From assembly GCA_021234155.1 (NCBI GenBank), contig JAJEKV010000114.1, positions 1,069,654 to 1,133,653 of the forward strand: DNA of 64,000 bases. The letters run 5' to 3'. A program made the translations under genes and the position numbers. The stretch is from Isoetes taiwanensis. Taxonomy: Eukaryota; Streptophyta; Lycopodiopsida; Isoetales; Isoetaceae. Within the stretch, counting starts at the first letter, position 1; each line of letters starts with the position of its first letter. The notes under the pieces were generated by a model that was not told where the DNA came from, searched no databases, and saw only the letters and a list, made by a program, of their open reading frames with translations. Positions 22,551 to 34,343 of the stretch are shown here, piece by piece.

Positions 22551-24120
22551 TTATTTTGCTACATATTCTAAACGAGGTGCACCCTGGACTACCACAAATC
22601 GTCGGATCTCCAATCCCACGCCCGCATCGTATGTTGGAGCCTCCGACACCTCTCGCTTCGATTATGCTCAATTATGATTGGGGACGCCTATGATTTTAAG
22701 ATGTCGAATCTGAGTTTGCCTAAGGTTTTGATGGTATATCGAGCCTCTATATTTAAAAAGCTTTTAGAATATGAAATACGAGGATTCAACCTTTACCAAA
22801 ATAACTCAATATCCTAATAAGACTACTTTAACCAATCTAACCACCAAATAAATGTGATTATTTTTTATCTTAAATCTATGTTTTTTTTTTATGATAACCC
22901 ATTGAATTGTTTTAAGGATATGGTCTATGGTTTCAAGAATTATATCTATATCAAATCCAGTAAGATGTCGAATACGAGTTTGCCTAAGGTTTTGATGGTA
23001 TATCGAGCCTCTATACGTTTTCGCTTAAGCTTTTAGAATATGAAATACGAGGATTCGAACCTTTACCAAAATAACTCAATATCCTAATAAGACTACTTTA
23101 ACCAATCTAACCAAATTTGCATAATGTGATTATTTTTTATCTTAAATCTGTTTTTTTTTTATGATAACCCATTGAATTGTTTTAAGGATATGGTCTATGG
23201 TTTCAAGAATTATATCTATATCAAATCCCCCGAACCCCCATTATTTTGCTACATATTCTAAACGAGGTGCACCTGACTACCACACGGTCGTCGGATCAAA
23301 AAAATCCTACGGCCCAACGTATGTTGGAGCCTCGACACCTCTCGCTTCGATTATGCTCAATTATGATTGGGGGGCCTATGATTTTAAGATGTCGAATAAT
23401 GAAGTTTGCCTAAGGTTTTGATGGTATATCGAGCCTCTATACGGTTTCGCTTTTAAGCTTTTAGAATATGAAATACGGGATTCGAACCTCTACCAAAATA
23501 ACTCAATGTCCTAATAAGACGACTTTTAACCAATCTAACCAAAGAGCTAATGTGACTATTTTTATCTTAAATCTATGTTTTTTTTTATAATAACCCATTG
23601 AATTGTTTTAGGGATATGGTCTATGGTTTCAAGAATTATATCTATATGAAATCCCCCTCGAACCCCCTCGTTATTTTGCTACATATTCTAAACGAGGTGC
23701 ACCCTCGACTACCACGTAGTCGTTTGATATGTCAATCCGATGGCCCGTGATCAGATGTTGGAGCTTCGACACCTCTCGCTTCGATTATGCTCAATTATGA
23801 TTGGGGACGCCTATGATTTTAAGATGTCGAATACGAGTTTGCCTAAGGTTTTGATGGTATATCGAGCCTCTATACGGTTTCGCTTAAGCTTTTAGAATAT
23901 GAAATACGGGGATTCGAACCTCTACCAAAATAACTCAATGTCCTAATAAGACGACTTTAACCAATCTAACCAGTGAGCTAATGTGACTATTTTTTATCTT
24001 AAATCTATGTTTTTTTTTATAATAACCCATTGAATTGTTTTAGGGATATGGTCTATGGTTTCAAGAATTATATCTATATGAAATCCCCCTGGAACCCCCT
24101 GTTATTTTGCTACATATTCT
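22551..24120. repeat. Tandem array of a ~430-bp monomer containing a tRNA-like segment
   Basis: The 19-base sequence TTATTTTGCTACATATTCT recurs at 22551, 23241, 23671 and 24102, so the full repeats are 430 and 431 bp. The first interval (690 bp) contains an extra partial unit, because the AAGATGTCGAAT block appears at about 22700, 22963, 23387 and 23820. Each unit carries GGATTCGAACC, the reverse complement of a Pol III B box (23051, 23478, 23910; degenerate at 22782). An A-box-like TTAGCTCACTGGTTAG lies on the - strand (best at 23967-23982). Unit ends coincide with the 19-base word, and the array is bounded by that word on both sides. Confidence 0.85.
23903..23990 (-). other. tRNA-like segment in the best-preserved array unit
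   Basis: On the - strand the order is GTCACATTAGCTCACTGGTTAG, about 45 bases, then GGTTCGAATCC. The box sequences and spacing are like a tRNA, but T-arm pairing is imperfect, so it is a tRNA-derived (SINE-type) promoter region rather than a tRNA gene. Confidence 0.55.
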
Positions 24121-25079
24121 TGTCTATTTCCTTCTGATTTCTGATTTTATTCTTCAATGTTTTAAATATATTCGCCATTGTCTAGTTATGTACAAGTATT
24201 CTGAGTTTTTTCTGAAACTCTGAAAGTTTTTGGGAACATGTAATCTAATGTCTAATTGCATGCATGCTGTGTATACATTCTTTTTATCTGCTTTCTGAAT
24301 CTATCCTTCAATGCCTTTTAAGTGTAATCTGAATACCATTATCTTAAGCTGTCAATGATCATTGTCAATGATCATGTTTAAGTGTAACCTGAATACCATT
24401 ATCTCTTCATTTCTCGAGTTGTATTGCATGGGCTCAAGTTTCTAATTGTACACGAGTTTGTATTGCTCAAAAATTCTATCTGTTTTTTTGGTGCCGGACT
24501 TTCTAGCTGTCATCATTGAACTTTAGATGCTAAAAAAACCATTTGTTTTGGTGCCTGGATCCCTAATTGTTGTTAATATGGTTCCATTGCTAAAAAATTC
24601 CCATCTGTTGCTTATGACTTCTGAAGTTGCAGCTTCTTCAACAAAATAACCATCTTTATTTTAGATTGAAGTCGAGCAAACATGGTTATTGAGCAAGCAT
24701 GAATATGAAAGTCTTTCCAAACCCAAGTTTCAAGTAAGACAGTAATATATCTAGCAGTAATCAATCTTCTAAGACATGTCTAAGATTTCATCATATTGTG
24801 AACAATGAATAACAAGCACTTGAGATTGCAGCAGTTCACATAAACCAACACACTGCCAATTCAGTGTCATATCAAATCAAAGTCTTGCAAAACAACAAAG
24901 TCTTACATGAACTAATCAGCAAATGTTAAAGCACATGTATTTTTGGATTCAACAAGTATTAGTTCACAGGAATGGTAAAGTCCAGCAAGAAACATATTGT
25001 TAAATAGCAACCAAAGTTAGAGAAAGCTGCAGGAATTGAACCTGCAAAACCAACTGCCTTTCTTATGTTTTTTTATCCA
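24121..25079. other. Intergenic, with a tRNA-like T-arm fossil
   Basis: No gene. TTTGCAGGTTCAATTCCTGC on the - strand (25030-25049) is a well-paired T-arm with a B box. Upstream there is a D-arm-like TTAATGGATA (about 25075-25082), but no acceptor stem closes it. There is also a short direct repeat (GTGTAAYCTGAATACCATTATCT) near 24322 and 24381. Confidence 0.4.
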
Positions 25080-26366
25080 TTAAAGCACTAAGTATTTGAT
25101 GCACAATGTAGATGGAGATTTACATTCCTTGCATTTTACAGAACACTCCCTTCTATAACCAATCTTTCTATCATTCAAAAGGAAATAGAAGTCACCATTT
25201 ATTGCACATGTATTCAAGAACTCCCGACATTCATGTAAAGTCCATTCTTCCTCAACATGCAGCAACTTCTTCGAGATGTCATCAAAACCAATGACTAAAT
25301 CCATAAGGGGTGAGTTCTGTCCATGATCTTCTACTGATCTCCAAGCCCAGTGGCATTTCTCCCACACACGCTTCCTTCTCTCAATAAAGAAATTGATGTA
25401 TAGCATCTGGCTACACAATTTGTACCTGTTTAACACCATAGAAATCAGAAATGTATTCAATACAATGAGAATCATGTAAAACAGATATATGCAAATGTAA
25501 AAGCTGATGCTAAAACTTGCCAATCCTCACCTAAATATAAATGTGTCATTTGCAGGAGTGCACCTTGTGATTTGCTGCCCGGTTTCATGATTCCTTTCCT
25601 TCCACTGGCCAGAAAATATACTCTCCAGACTATTAGAGGATACATCTCGGATTGTATAAGTCTGTGGTGCAATCCTAATTGAAGTTTCAGATTGAAATAA
25701 ATAAGAGAAAACATGAATAGGAAGAAACACTTTAAATGAGCATCTCACTCCTCCTCTTTCTCTAAGATTCTTAAATACTTCTCTGCCCAAATGATCTCGG
25801 TATGCTGTCAACAATTTGCAGTCAAGGAACTCAGTACTCATAAGTTTCAAATCTGGTAGATCAACCTCTACCAGTTTTCCAATTCCTTCAGCTGATATAG
25901 TGTAATGATATGCATGAAACCATATACCTCTTTCTTTCAAGCTCTTCGTGGTTGAATCCTTGAACAACAGATGACCAATTCTGCAATGGTACACTTCAAG
26001 TACGCTAGTTATGCTCTTGGCTGAAGCAACATCAGTAAAATCCGAAGAGCAAAACGAATTGGGTTCAAGAGAAGGAAAGGAATGCTTCATTGAAATAGAC
26101 TCCTTTGCCATGTCGTGTGAGTCATATGCATGCTTCACAATCAGATCCATTACAACCTTACCTCCAGGTCCAAAAACAAATTCTTTTACTCGTCCCTTCC
26201 AATGGGCTGAACAATCTGACTGTTTAGCCCTTTTCACACCATGGTAGCCACCTGCAACAGGCCTCATTGTCACCCAGGAACCAATTCTGAGATGGAGCTT
26301 TTCCCATACGTCTGCTTCATTCTTGTTATTGCATAAGAAAATAGTCACTGCTCCTGATCTTGGCAT
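25080..26366 (-). CDS. Two-exon gene of unknown function, 393 residues
   Basis: Exon 1 is 26366-25531 and exon 2 is 25425-25080; the intron has GTGAGG at its donor and a TTAAACAG acceptor. The joint is in frame (Arg codon split AG|G), giving 393 residues. The ATG at 26366 directly follows a TTTCAG acceptor-like site. An untranslated first exon ending near 26450 (CAAGCCAG, then GGTAACA) is likely, which also explains the start choice. The protein is soluble, with no signal peptide or membrane segment. Its C-terminal part has several Cys pairs (CSVKCKECKSPSTLC). I do not recognise the family. It may be a host gene or part of a domesticated or transposon-encoded set with 19846-21860. Confidence 0.6.
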
Positions 26367-27909
26367 CTGAAATGAGAAAAGAAACCCTGAATCAAAACCA
26401 TGATCAGAAAGAAATCAAATACCAAAACTAGATTAGAATGTTACCCTGGCTTGCTTGATCGAGTTGAGTTCAGGCTAGACCCGTGAAGGCTGCTTGAGAA
26501 CCCTAAACCAGTTTGGTGCTGATACGAAATTACTAATTGGGAACTGTGTTTTTTTTTTCATGTATTAACTATTGGATGCTCGATGCAATACATTGTAGTT
26601 ATTTCAGACCTCACGTAAACAAGATTCCTAAATATCTAACATATCTTTAGGGGATTTCATGCACTATTTTCTAAATATTTGGGGCATCCCCTTTGCCATG
26701 TAGACATGCCATTTGAACAAAGAGCAAGCCCCTTATTGGTGGATTGCAAAATCTGATGTGGAATTTCAAGCATTTTTTAAAAGGATATTCTAAGACCCCA
26801 TATTTTCTCTAATGCATCTGCTTATTGCTGATGGATGTTTAAATTGCGGCATTCTAAGGTTATATGACATTGTTAAGCACATGCTATAGCTTTAAGAAGG
26901 CATGCTATAGCTGCAAACGGTTTTCTTTTATCATGTATTTATACGCATTTTGTTTACTATAAAACTTTGTCATTCATAGTTGCCACTTATTTCCACCATT
27001 CCAACGTAATCTTGGCATTCCACGGTCGCATCTTGCGTTAGTTATTCTTGGAACTTTTTTTCCATTCTTAGAATCATATGTTATATGAGTTGGTTATGAT
27101 AGTGCTTTTGTTTATACAAGAAAGGTGATTTTGATCTGCTATATTGTGCCTGATATAGGTTTGTTCACCAATTCATTCATTAGAGGCTATAAAACTTTGT
27201 CATTTATAGTTCCAAGATATTTCCAGCATTGTAAGGTAATCCCAGCAATCCAAGATCGTATGTAGATTTTTTTAGTTAACGTAGCTATGCCTAAACTTAT
27301 GTTTTTTGTGTTTAGACAGTGATGACGCATTTTTTAGAATTATTTAAAGTTTTCAAGTAATTCTGGATGCACCCATAATTACCATTGTTGTAAAGCTCCA
27401 ATTATAATCTATATTTGTGTAGCAAACCTACAGAATAGAGATGCGTCCTAAGATAATCTAACATGGTTTAATGTGTTATTCGTTAATGCTTTTTCATACC
27501 ATTTTTTCCAAGATCTCTGAGAGATATTATGTCTTTCTGGTTAAAAGGTATCCTTTCTAATTTCAATCAGATGCAATCTTTTTAAGAACTCTGAGACATG
27601 TTAAATGATCGAGACCATATAATCTCCTTCTAGCTTAAGGTCTCATAATCTGCTTCCTGCTGATGGACATCAATTCATTCATCAGAGGTATGCACATGCC
27701 GTGAAATGTCTAGATTCCTTTCGTCTCTTAGCATTTGTCTCTTTGATTTCTCTTGCTACATGCAATCTTTTTAAGACCACCAATCGATGTGAAATGATCC
27801 AGAACGTATAATCGTCTTCTCGCTTATGTTATCATAGTCATATGCATCCTGCTAATGGATGTTTAAATTCTGGCATTCTAAGGTTACAAGACATTATTAA
27901 AGACATTGT
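26367..27909. other. Promoter side of the 25-26 kb gene, then locally duplicated non-coding DNA
   Basis: After the probable untranslated exon there is degenerate repeated DNA. A block at 26815-27112 (TGGATGTTTAAATT...GCATTCTAAGGTTA, then TATAGCTTTAAGAAGGCATGC) is seen again, split by the copia insertion, at 27838-27909 plus 33250-33480. A third partial copy is at about 27180-27260. No gene. Confidence 0.55.
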
Positions 27910-28364
27910 TGAATAAGTTCTAAACCTTAGACAATGCAATAAGAATCATTGAATTAAAATATCAATAGCCCGAGCCTGTTCCCCTTGAACAGCTTCAATC
28001 AATAATCTTTATCTCGAACTTCTTCTTTACTTATATTACTTGGATCTGGCCGATTCGGCCAGATCTGGCCGCTTTGCGTGTAGCTGGCAGATCTCCATGA
28101 TAGCAGGTAGTTTCCACATTTGATCGTGGATGTGCCTTCACAATATTGGACCGAGCAAGTCCAACCTTAACCATAATACATTAATGGTATAACCTTGCAT
28201 TCATGCAATATTTCACTAGCACCATTGCACCATTGCATCAACATATGCATATCAAATATTTTATCACTGTATAGAACTTGTGACTCAACTTTGATCAACT
28301 GATCATATATCTCCTTCTGTTTTTGTCTTCACTGATGTTAATGGATTAGCATAAATATTCTTCA
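27910..28364 (-). repeat. 3' LTR of the copia element, shortened
   Basis: 455 bp, TGAA...TTCA on the + strand. Compared with the 532-bp 5' LTR it lacks about 95-100 bp just inside its outer end (TGAA joins directly to TAAGTTCTAAACC). It also has a roughly 20-bp insertion (ACTTCTTCTTTACTTAT) near 28018. It contains a 10-bp foldback GATCTGGCCG / CGGCCAGATC near 28043. The copia purine tract AAAAGGGGAA (- strand, about 28365-28374) adjoins it. Confidence 0.9.
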
Positions 28365-31300
28365 TTCCCCTTTTATGCTAACTCCATCACTCTGATTGCA
28401 TCCTTCAATTCCCAGACTACTCTTAAATTTCTGAAACTTAAATTCTGACAGCCCTTTGGTCAAGACGTCTGCAACCTGTTCATGTGTGGAAATGTATTCA
28501 ACTGTTACTATACCTTTGGCAACCATTTCCCTAATGAAATGAACATGCAAATCAATGTGCTTAGTTCTTTGATGCAACACTGGATTTTTCGTGATTGCAA
28601 TACAACTCATACTATCAGAGTATAAAATTGTAGGCAATTTCTGAAATACTTTAAGCTCATTTAGCAACCTTCTAACCCATGCAATCTCTTTTGCAGCAAG
28701 AGTTGTGGCATTATACTCTGCTTCTGCTGTTGACATGGCAACACATGACTGTTTCTTGCTTTTCCAAGTTATTGCAGCTCCACCTAGCATTAAGCAAAAT
28801 CCAGATGTAGACTTCCTTGTGTCAACATCACTACCCCAATCAGCATCTGCATATCCCTTAAGTGTTAGGTCATCATTGCTAAATGTCAACCCCTGATCTT
28901 GAGTATATTTAAGATACCTCAAGACCCTTTTTGCTATGGTCCAGTGTTTTCTGCCAGGGTTGTTACAGAACCTGCTCAAAAGATTAACTGTAAAGGCTAT
29001 TTCTGGCATCGTGCAATTAGCTATGTACAGCAGGCAACCAATGAGCTCCATATAAGGTATCCTTTCCATTTCCACTTGCTCAAGATGAGTTTTTGGACTG
29101 TCATCACTAGATAATTTCAACCCTTGAACAATAGGAGTTCTTGCAATGTTGCAGTCCAACATGTTAAATCTTTTAAGCATGCTTGCTATGTTACTAGTTT
29201 GAGATATTTTCAGAAGTTTTTCTCCTTCATTCCTTGATATTTCCATGCCTAGAAATTTCCTGAGCCTTCCCAAGTCAGTCATCTTAAATCTTTTGGTAAG
29301 TATCTGCGTTTGCGGATCTAATATTTCCATGTGACTTGGCACTAGAATGTTGTCATCAACATACAATGCCAATATACAAAACTGATCTCCTTTGTTGAGA
29401 ATATACAAGTTACCATCATTCGAAAACTTTGTGAAGCCTTGTTCTAAAAGATATCTATCTATGCATTGATACCACATTCTAGGAGACTGTTTGAGGCGAC
29501 ACACAGCACGATTAAGTTTCCATACCATTCCTGCTTCAGAGACTTCAAATCCTGGTGCTTGTTTCATATAGACATCATCATTCAATTCTGCATTTAGAAA
29601 GGCTGTGCTCACGTCCATGTGATGCATAGCCAGATTATTTGCATTTGCAAATGCCATGAGAATTCTAATACTTGTTAGCTTAATTATGGGAGAAAATGTT
29701 TCCTCATAATCTATTCCCTTTCTTTGTGTGAATCCCTGTGCTACCAGTCTTGCCTTAAATTTGTCTTCACCATTAATTCCTCTTTTGATTTTGAAAAGCC
29801 ACTTGCTGCCCACTACATTTGTTTTTTCAGGTTGCTTAACAACATCATAAGTCAGAGTCCTTTTAAATGCTGAAAGCTCTTCCATCATTGCTTCTTTCCA
29901 CTGTTCTGCATACTCTGAGTTCATTGCTTCCTCATAGGACTGTGGTATATCAGGGTCAAGGATTGCCATAATTTGATAGATGTCTACATCTTCTTTATGT
30001 AATCTCCTACTCCTGCCATGTTCCATTCTGCCATACATTTCAGGGTTCATTTTCATTGCCTCCATTGTCTCCTTTAACTTTTCTGCTTCTGACTTTCTCT
30101 TCCTTATTTCTGGCTGATCTTCTACATTATCAGAGATGTCTCCTTGAGGCACGTGTGTGTCATCTTTCCCTTGAGTTTCTTGCTCCATTTCTGCCTCAAT
30201 CTTATCATGGTCTGCCTCAATATTATCATGGTTTTGCTGATTATTGTTTGCCACATCATTTTCTTCATCAAAATTATTCAAGCTATCTGATTTTTCTAAA
30301 TCATCACTTGAAGAATTGATATCTTTATTTAATGTACCCTGTTGCGTTTGATTTCTGATTTTATACACCACATGCTCATTGAATACTACATCCCTGCTGA
30401 CAAGAATTTGTCTGTTTTCAGGCTCATACATCCTGTAGGCCTTTGATTGTTCATCATATCCTGCCAAGTAGCATTTGATAGCCCTGTTGTCTAATTTTTT
30501 CCTTAGTTCCTTAGGGATATGAATATATCCTAAACAGCCATAGGTTTTGAACATTTCATAGGAAGGAATGTTGCCACTCCACATTTCTTCAATTGTTTTT
30601 CCTTGAATGCTTACAGATGGAAGCCTATTTTGCAAAAGCACTACTGTTTTAACAGTTTCTTCCCATAAGAAATTAGGCATACCTGATTGCTTGAGCATGG
30701 ATCGAACTGCATTGAGAATGGTCCTATTTTTCCTCTCTGCTATGCCATTTTGCTGAGGAGTGAATCTGCAAGTTAGCTGCCTTCTGATTCCATGTTCTCT
30801 GCAGTGGTTGTTGAATGCTCTTGATAAAAACTCACCACCCCTGTCAGATCTAACACATTTAATCTTTTTCCCAGTTTGTCCTTCAACTTCCTGTTCAAAG
30901 AGCTTATAAGCTGAAAATGCTTGATCCTTATGTCTTAATAGGTAACATTTGGTTTTTCTCGAAAAATCATCTATGAAAGTGATAAAATATTTCTTCCCGC
31001 TTAACCCCCCGTGGATGTTTATTGGGCCACACAGTCAAGATGTATTAATTCGAATGTCTTTAGCCCTCTTGTTTGATTTGGTAAATTTCAGCCTTGTATG
31101 CTTTCCCCAACATGCAACCTTCACATATGAACTCATCCTCCTTTTTCTTCTTCAGCGGGATCATTTTATGCTTGGCCATATATTTAAGATTGTTTATATT
31201 TGTATGCCCTAGTCTCTCATGCCATCTTCTTAATGTTACAACTGATACTGCATTTATTGAATTAAGGCATTTTGCATCATTGAGAGTAAACAAATTCCCA

Positions 31301-31610
31301 ACTCTTTTAGCCAAAAATTTCAATGTATTATCGAGATAGATCTTACATTGGATTTTCTCAAAGCATACTTTATACCCAAGATCAACAAGTTGACTGATAG
31401 AAATCAGATTTCTAACAATAGAGGGAACACACAAGACATTTTTTAAATCTACTGGCTTTCCAGCTAAATCAAAAATTTCTAAGATTCCAGCCACTTCCAC
31501 CCTTTGCAGACTGCCATCTCCCATTTGAACATAGCTGGATCCTTTGATTACTCTCTCTTTCAGCATTTTAGAATCCTTAATCGCTGATCTTTAAGCTCGT
31601 GAATCTAGAA
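28362..31610 (-). pseudogene. Copia pol: protease remnant, integrase, reverse transcriptase, RNase H
   Basis: Protease reads ILDSRA then a stop near 31595, where the family has ILDSGA. Integrase: HERLGHTNINNL and CEGCMLGK (31250-31100). After a frame change near 31060 come FITFIDDFSRKTKC, KCVRSDRGGEF and NGIAERKNRTI, carrying the D, D and E of the core. The 778-codon frame 30698-28362 then runs through WLFKIKRGINGEDKFKARLVAQG (about 29790), ALYVDDNILV (about 29370-29346) and RNase H YADADWGSDVDTRKSTSGF (about 28860). Its stop codon TGA is formed by the first three bases of the 3' LTR. RT and RNase H look intact; protease is broken. Confidence 0.92.
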
Positions 31611-32692
31611 TAAACATGTCAGGTTTAGAATCTAGATCCTTTGATGATTTGCTAATGCTGGAATTCAGACATACCTCAATATTTTCGTCCTCTACCTCTT
31701 CTTCCTCAATAGTGACAGATTTTGCCATATTTACTGTAGGATTTCTCCCCCTGCCCCTTCCTCTAAAATTTGAAGATCTTCCCCTTGAGAAGGTCCCTCT
31801 AAAATTATCAGATCCTCGACCTCTTCCCTTATTTAAATCTTTGGGGCTTGAGCAGTTTGCTGCCATGTGGCCAAAGCCATTGCAATTATAGCATTTACTT
31901 TCTTGTGTGCCCTTAGGACAATTATTTTTTAAATGCCCATATTGATTGCATGTGTAGCATGGTCCAATTCTGCTTTTATCATAATTCTTAGCTTTCCCTT
32001 TTCCAGCATAAAGAATTTCAGTGGTATTTACCACTAGTTAATGATTTCTGCTCCAACTCTGTTTTTACCATCAGCTCTGCATGATCTCTATTCCTTGCTA
32101 CATTTCTTACTAAGGTAGATAAATTTTCAAAATTAGAGAATGCTCTTGCAATGGTCATTACCTGGTAATCTTGAGTAATGCTCGTGCCAGCTGCCTCCAA
32201 GTCTGCTACCAGATTGTCTAGTTTCTGGAAAAACTCAGTAACATCATCATTATCATGAAACTTTAGGTTTCTCAACTCCCTATCCAGTACATCCAACTGG
32301 GAGGATGTTTTGTTTTCATATGTCTTTATCAAATAATGCCAAATGCCCCTTGGGCTCATTCCTCTGACCTTTAGCAGAATGCTAGATCCTAACTTAACAG
32401 TAATGATACTCTTTGCTTCAATTACTTTAGGAACAGCAGTAACATCACTACTAGTTACCTCTTTGGAACTAGATGTTCCCTTCCCTTTTGAGCTTGAACT
32501 CTCAGCAACAACCTCATCCTTGCTGCTTGCTTCACTGTCTTGTTCCTTACCTTCATCATTTCCATCGACATATATCCATAAACCTTCAACTTCCAGAATC
32601 TCTTTAATTTTCTCTTTCCATACTTGAAATCCCCCTGTACCTTTAAACACTTCAACAGCACTTAGTAGAGAAGCTCCTAATCTAGTTGACAT
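31591..32692 (-). pseudogene. Copia gag
   Basis: ATG at 32692, 21 bases into the internal region after the LTR. 224 codons cover a copia-type gag (UBN2-like: FKGTGGFQVWKEKIKEILEVEG). A shift near 32030 then leads into 147 more codons with two CCHC knuckles, CYTCNQYGHLKNNCP and CYNCNGFGHMAANC, and an Arg-Gly-rich stretch. A one-base frame change separates the two parts. Structural protein of the particle that binds element RNA. Confidence 0.9.
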
Positions 32693-32698
32693 TTTTCT

Positions 32699-32710
32699 GC
32701 TCTGATACCA
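32699..32710 (-). other. Primer binding site of the copia element
   Basis: TGGTATCAGAGC on the - strand, two bases from the 5' LTR. Confidence 0.93.
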
Positions 32711-32712
32711 AA

Positions 32713-33244
32713 TGAAAGAATTTGTACTAGAGATTTGATATCAACTAGATAGTGAATGACAATCTATTCACTCAACACACCTATACATTGTATCTTCATT
32801 CAATAATATAAGTTCTAAACCTTAGACAATCCAATAAGAATCATTGAATTAAAATATCGATAGCCCGAGCCTGTTCCCCTTGAACAGCTTCAATCAATAA
32901 TCTTTATCTCGATATTACTTGGATCTGGCCAATTCGGCCAGATCCGGCCGCTTTGCGTGTAGCTGTGCAGATCTCCATGATAGCAGGTAGTTTCCACATT
33001 TGATCGTGGATGTGCCTTCACAATATTGGACCGAGCAAGTCCAACCTTAACCATAATACATTAATGGTATAACCTTGCATTCATGTAATATTTCACTAGC
33101 ACCATTGCACCATTGCATCAACATATGCATATCAAATATTTTATCACTGTATAGAACTTGTGACTCAACCTTGACCAACTGATCATATATCTCCTTCTGT
33201 TTTTGTCTTCACTAATGTTAATGGATTAGCATAAATATTCTTCA
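32713..33244 (-). repeat. 5' LTR of the copia element
   Basis: 532 bp. It is the full form of the 3' LTR except for a small gap near 32912. Ends are TG...CA on both strands. Confidence 0.92.
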
Positions 33245-33249
33245 ATTGT

Positions 33250-34343
33250 GTAGCTTTAAAAAGCCATGCTATAGTTGCAAATGGTTTTGTTTTATTAGCG
33301 GTATGTATACGCATTTTGTTTACTGTAAAACTTTCTCATTAATAGTTGCCACGTATTTCCACGATTTGAATGTACTCTTGGCAATCCAAGGTCGCATCTT
33401 GCGTTGGTTATTCTTGGAACTTTTTTTTTCGTTCTTAGAATGATATGTTACATGAGTTGGTTATGGGTTATGAGTTGGTTATTAGTTGGTAGAGAACAGA
33501 ATAGAAGACGAATTTTAGGTGCATGAGAATGGCTACGAGAAGAGAGATTTTTTTTTTTCTGAAGATGATATTGCAGATCAAGATCCTTCCTTGCCGATTC
33601 TTAGTCTAGAAGCCTACATGGTATACCACATTGTGCATCTTTGGTGTTGCTAAAGCAGGTTAGGAAAATGTTTTGTAGCACTTTAAATTCATCAGTCCCT
33701 GCCAGATTCGTCCAGGTATCTTTTTTAAGTTAGGCTTTCCAGCATATTGATAGGGTCGGATCCATCCAGATTCTTTCTTAACTTAGGGTTTCCCATCCAA
33801 AACCTTTTCTTTTGCCCAGTGCATTTCATTCGGAAATGTCTTGAGAGTAATTTTAAACTTATTTAGATTTATTTCAAGCACTTCTGCTCTAACATGCTCT
33901 CCTACAATAGAAATATATGTTTAAGGTTACACAAAAGAACATTCCCTATCACTTCCCCCATCAGTTCTATTTGTTCACGCTTCTCCAATATTTGGCAAAT
34001 TATGGCCTACGTACTTTGGTATGTCTACTTGTAGTTTGGAAGTGCTATTCACATCTCTGTAAACAACCTTTGACCTGCATCCATGTGTAGATAATGAAGA
34101 CCATGCCCTTGCTCAGACAATGGATTATCTCTCTTCACAACCATTTTTTGTATCGTTGTCAATAGTTCCTTTGTACAACTTTCCCAAAAGTCGAGCTTCA
34201 TCAAAGTTAATAGTTGCTTCAATTACATATGCCTACAAAGCTTGATAAAGAATTTCATCTGTACTTGCAGCGCCACTCCGAGGAGAACCAAGAATGTCAT
34301 TTCCACAATGTCACTTCAGCGTCTCTCCCACAATGTCACCAAT
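33250..34343. other. Intergenic; continuation of the duplicated host repeat
   Basis: 33250-33480 matches 26888-27112 and is the right half of the repeat copy that received the copia insertion. The remainder shows no supported gene. Confidence 0.5.

Larger units (their letters stand above)
27910..33244 (-). mobile_element. Ty1/copia retrotransposon
   Basis: 5335 bp, flanked by ATTGT on both sides (27905-27909 and 33245-33249), the 5-bp target-site duplication. On the - strand the order is 5' LTR 33244-32713, primer binding site, gag with two zinc knuckles, protease remnant, integrase, RT, RNase H, purine tract, 3' LTR 28364-27910. Integrase before RT identifies the copia class. Only a few frame breaks are present, and the RT-RNase H part is a 778-codon open frame. 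Confidence 0.95.

Noticed and set aside
22551-24120. A CRISPR-like array
   Set aside because: Units are 430 bp of continuous repeat with no short repeat/spacer alternation, and the genome is a plant's.
25030-25090. An intact tRNA gene
   Set aside because: T-arm is good but no acceptor stem or anticodon arm can be paired.
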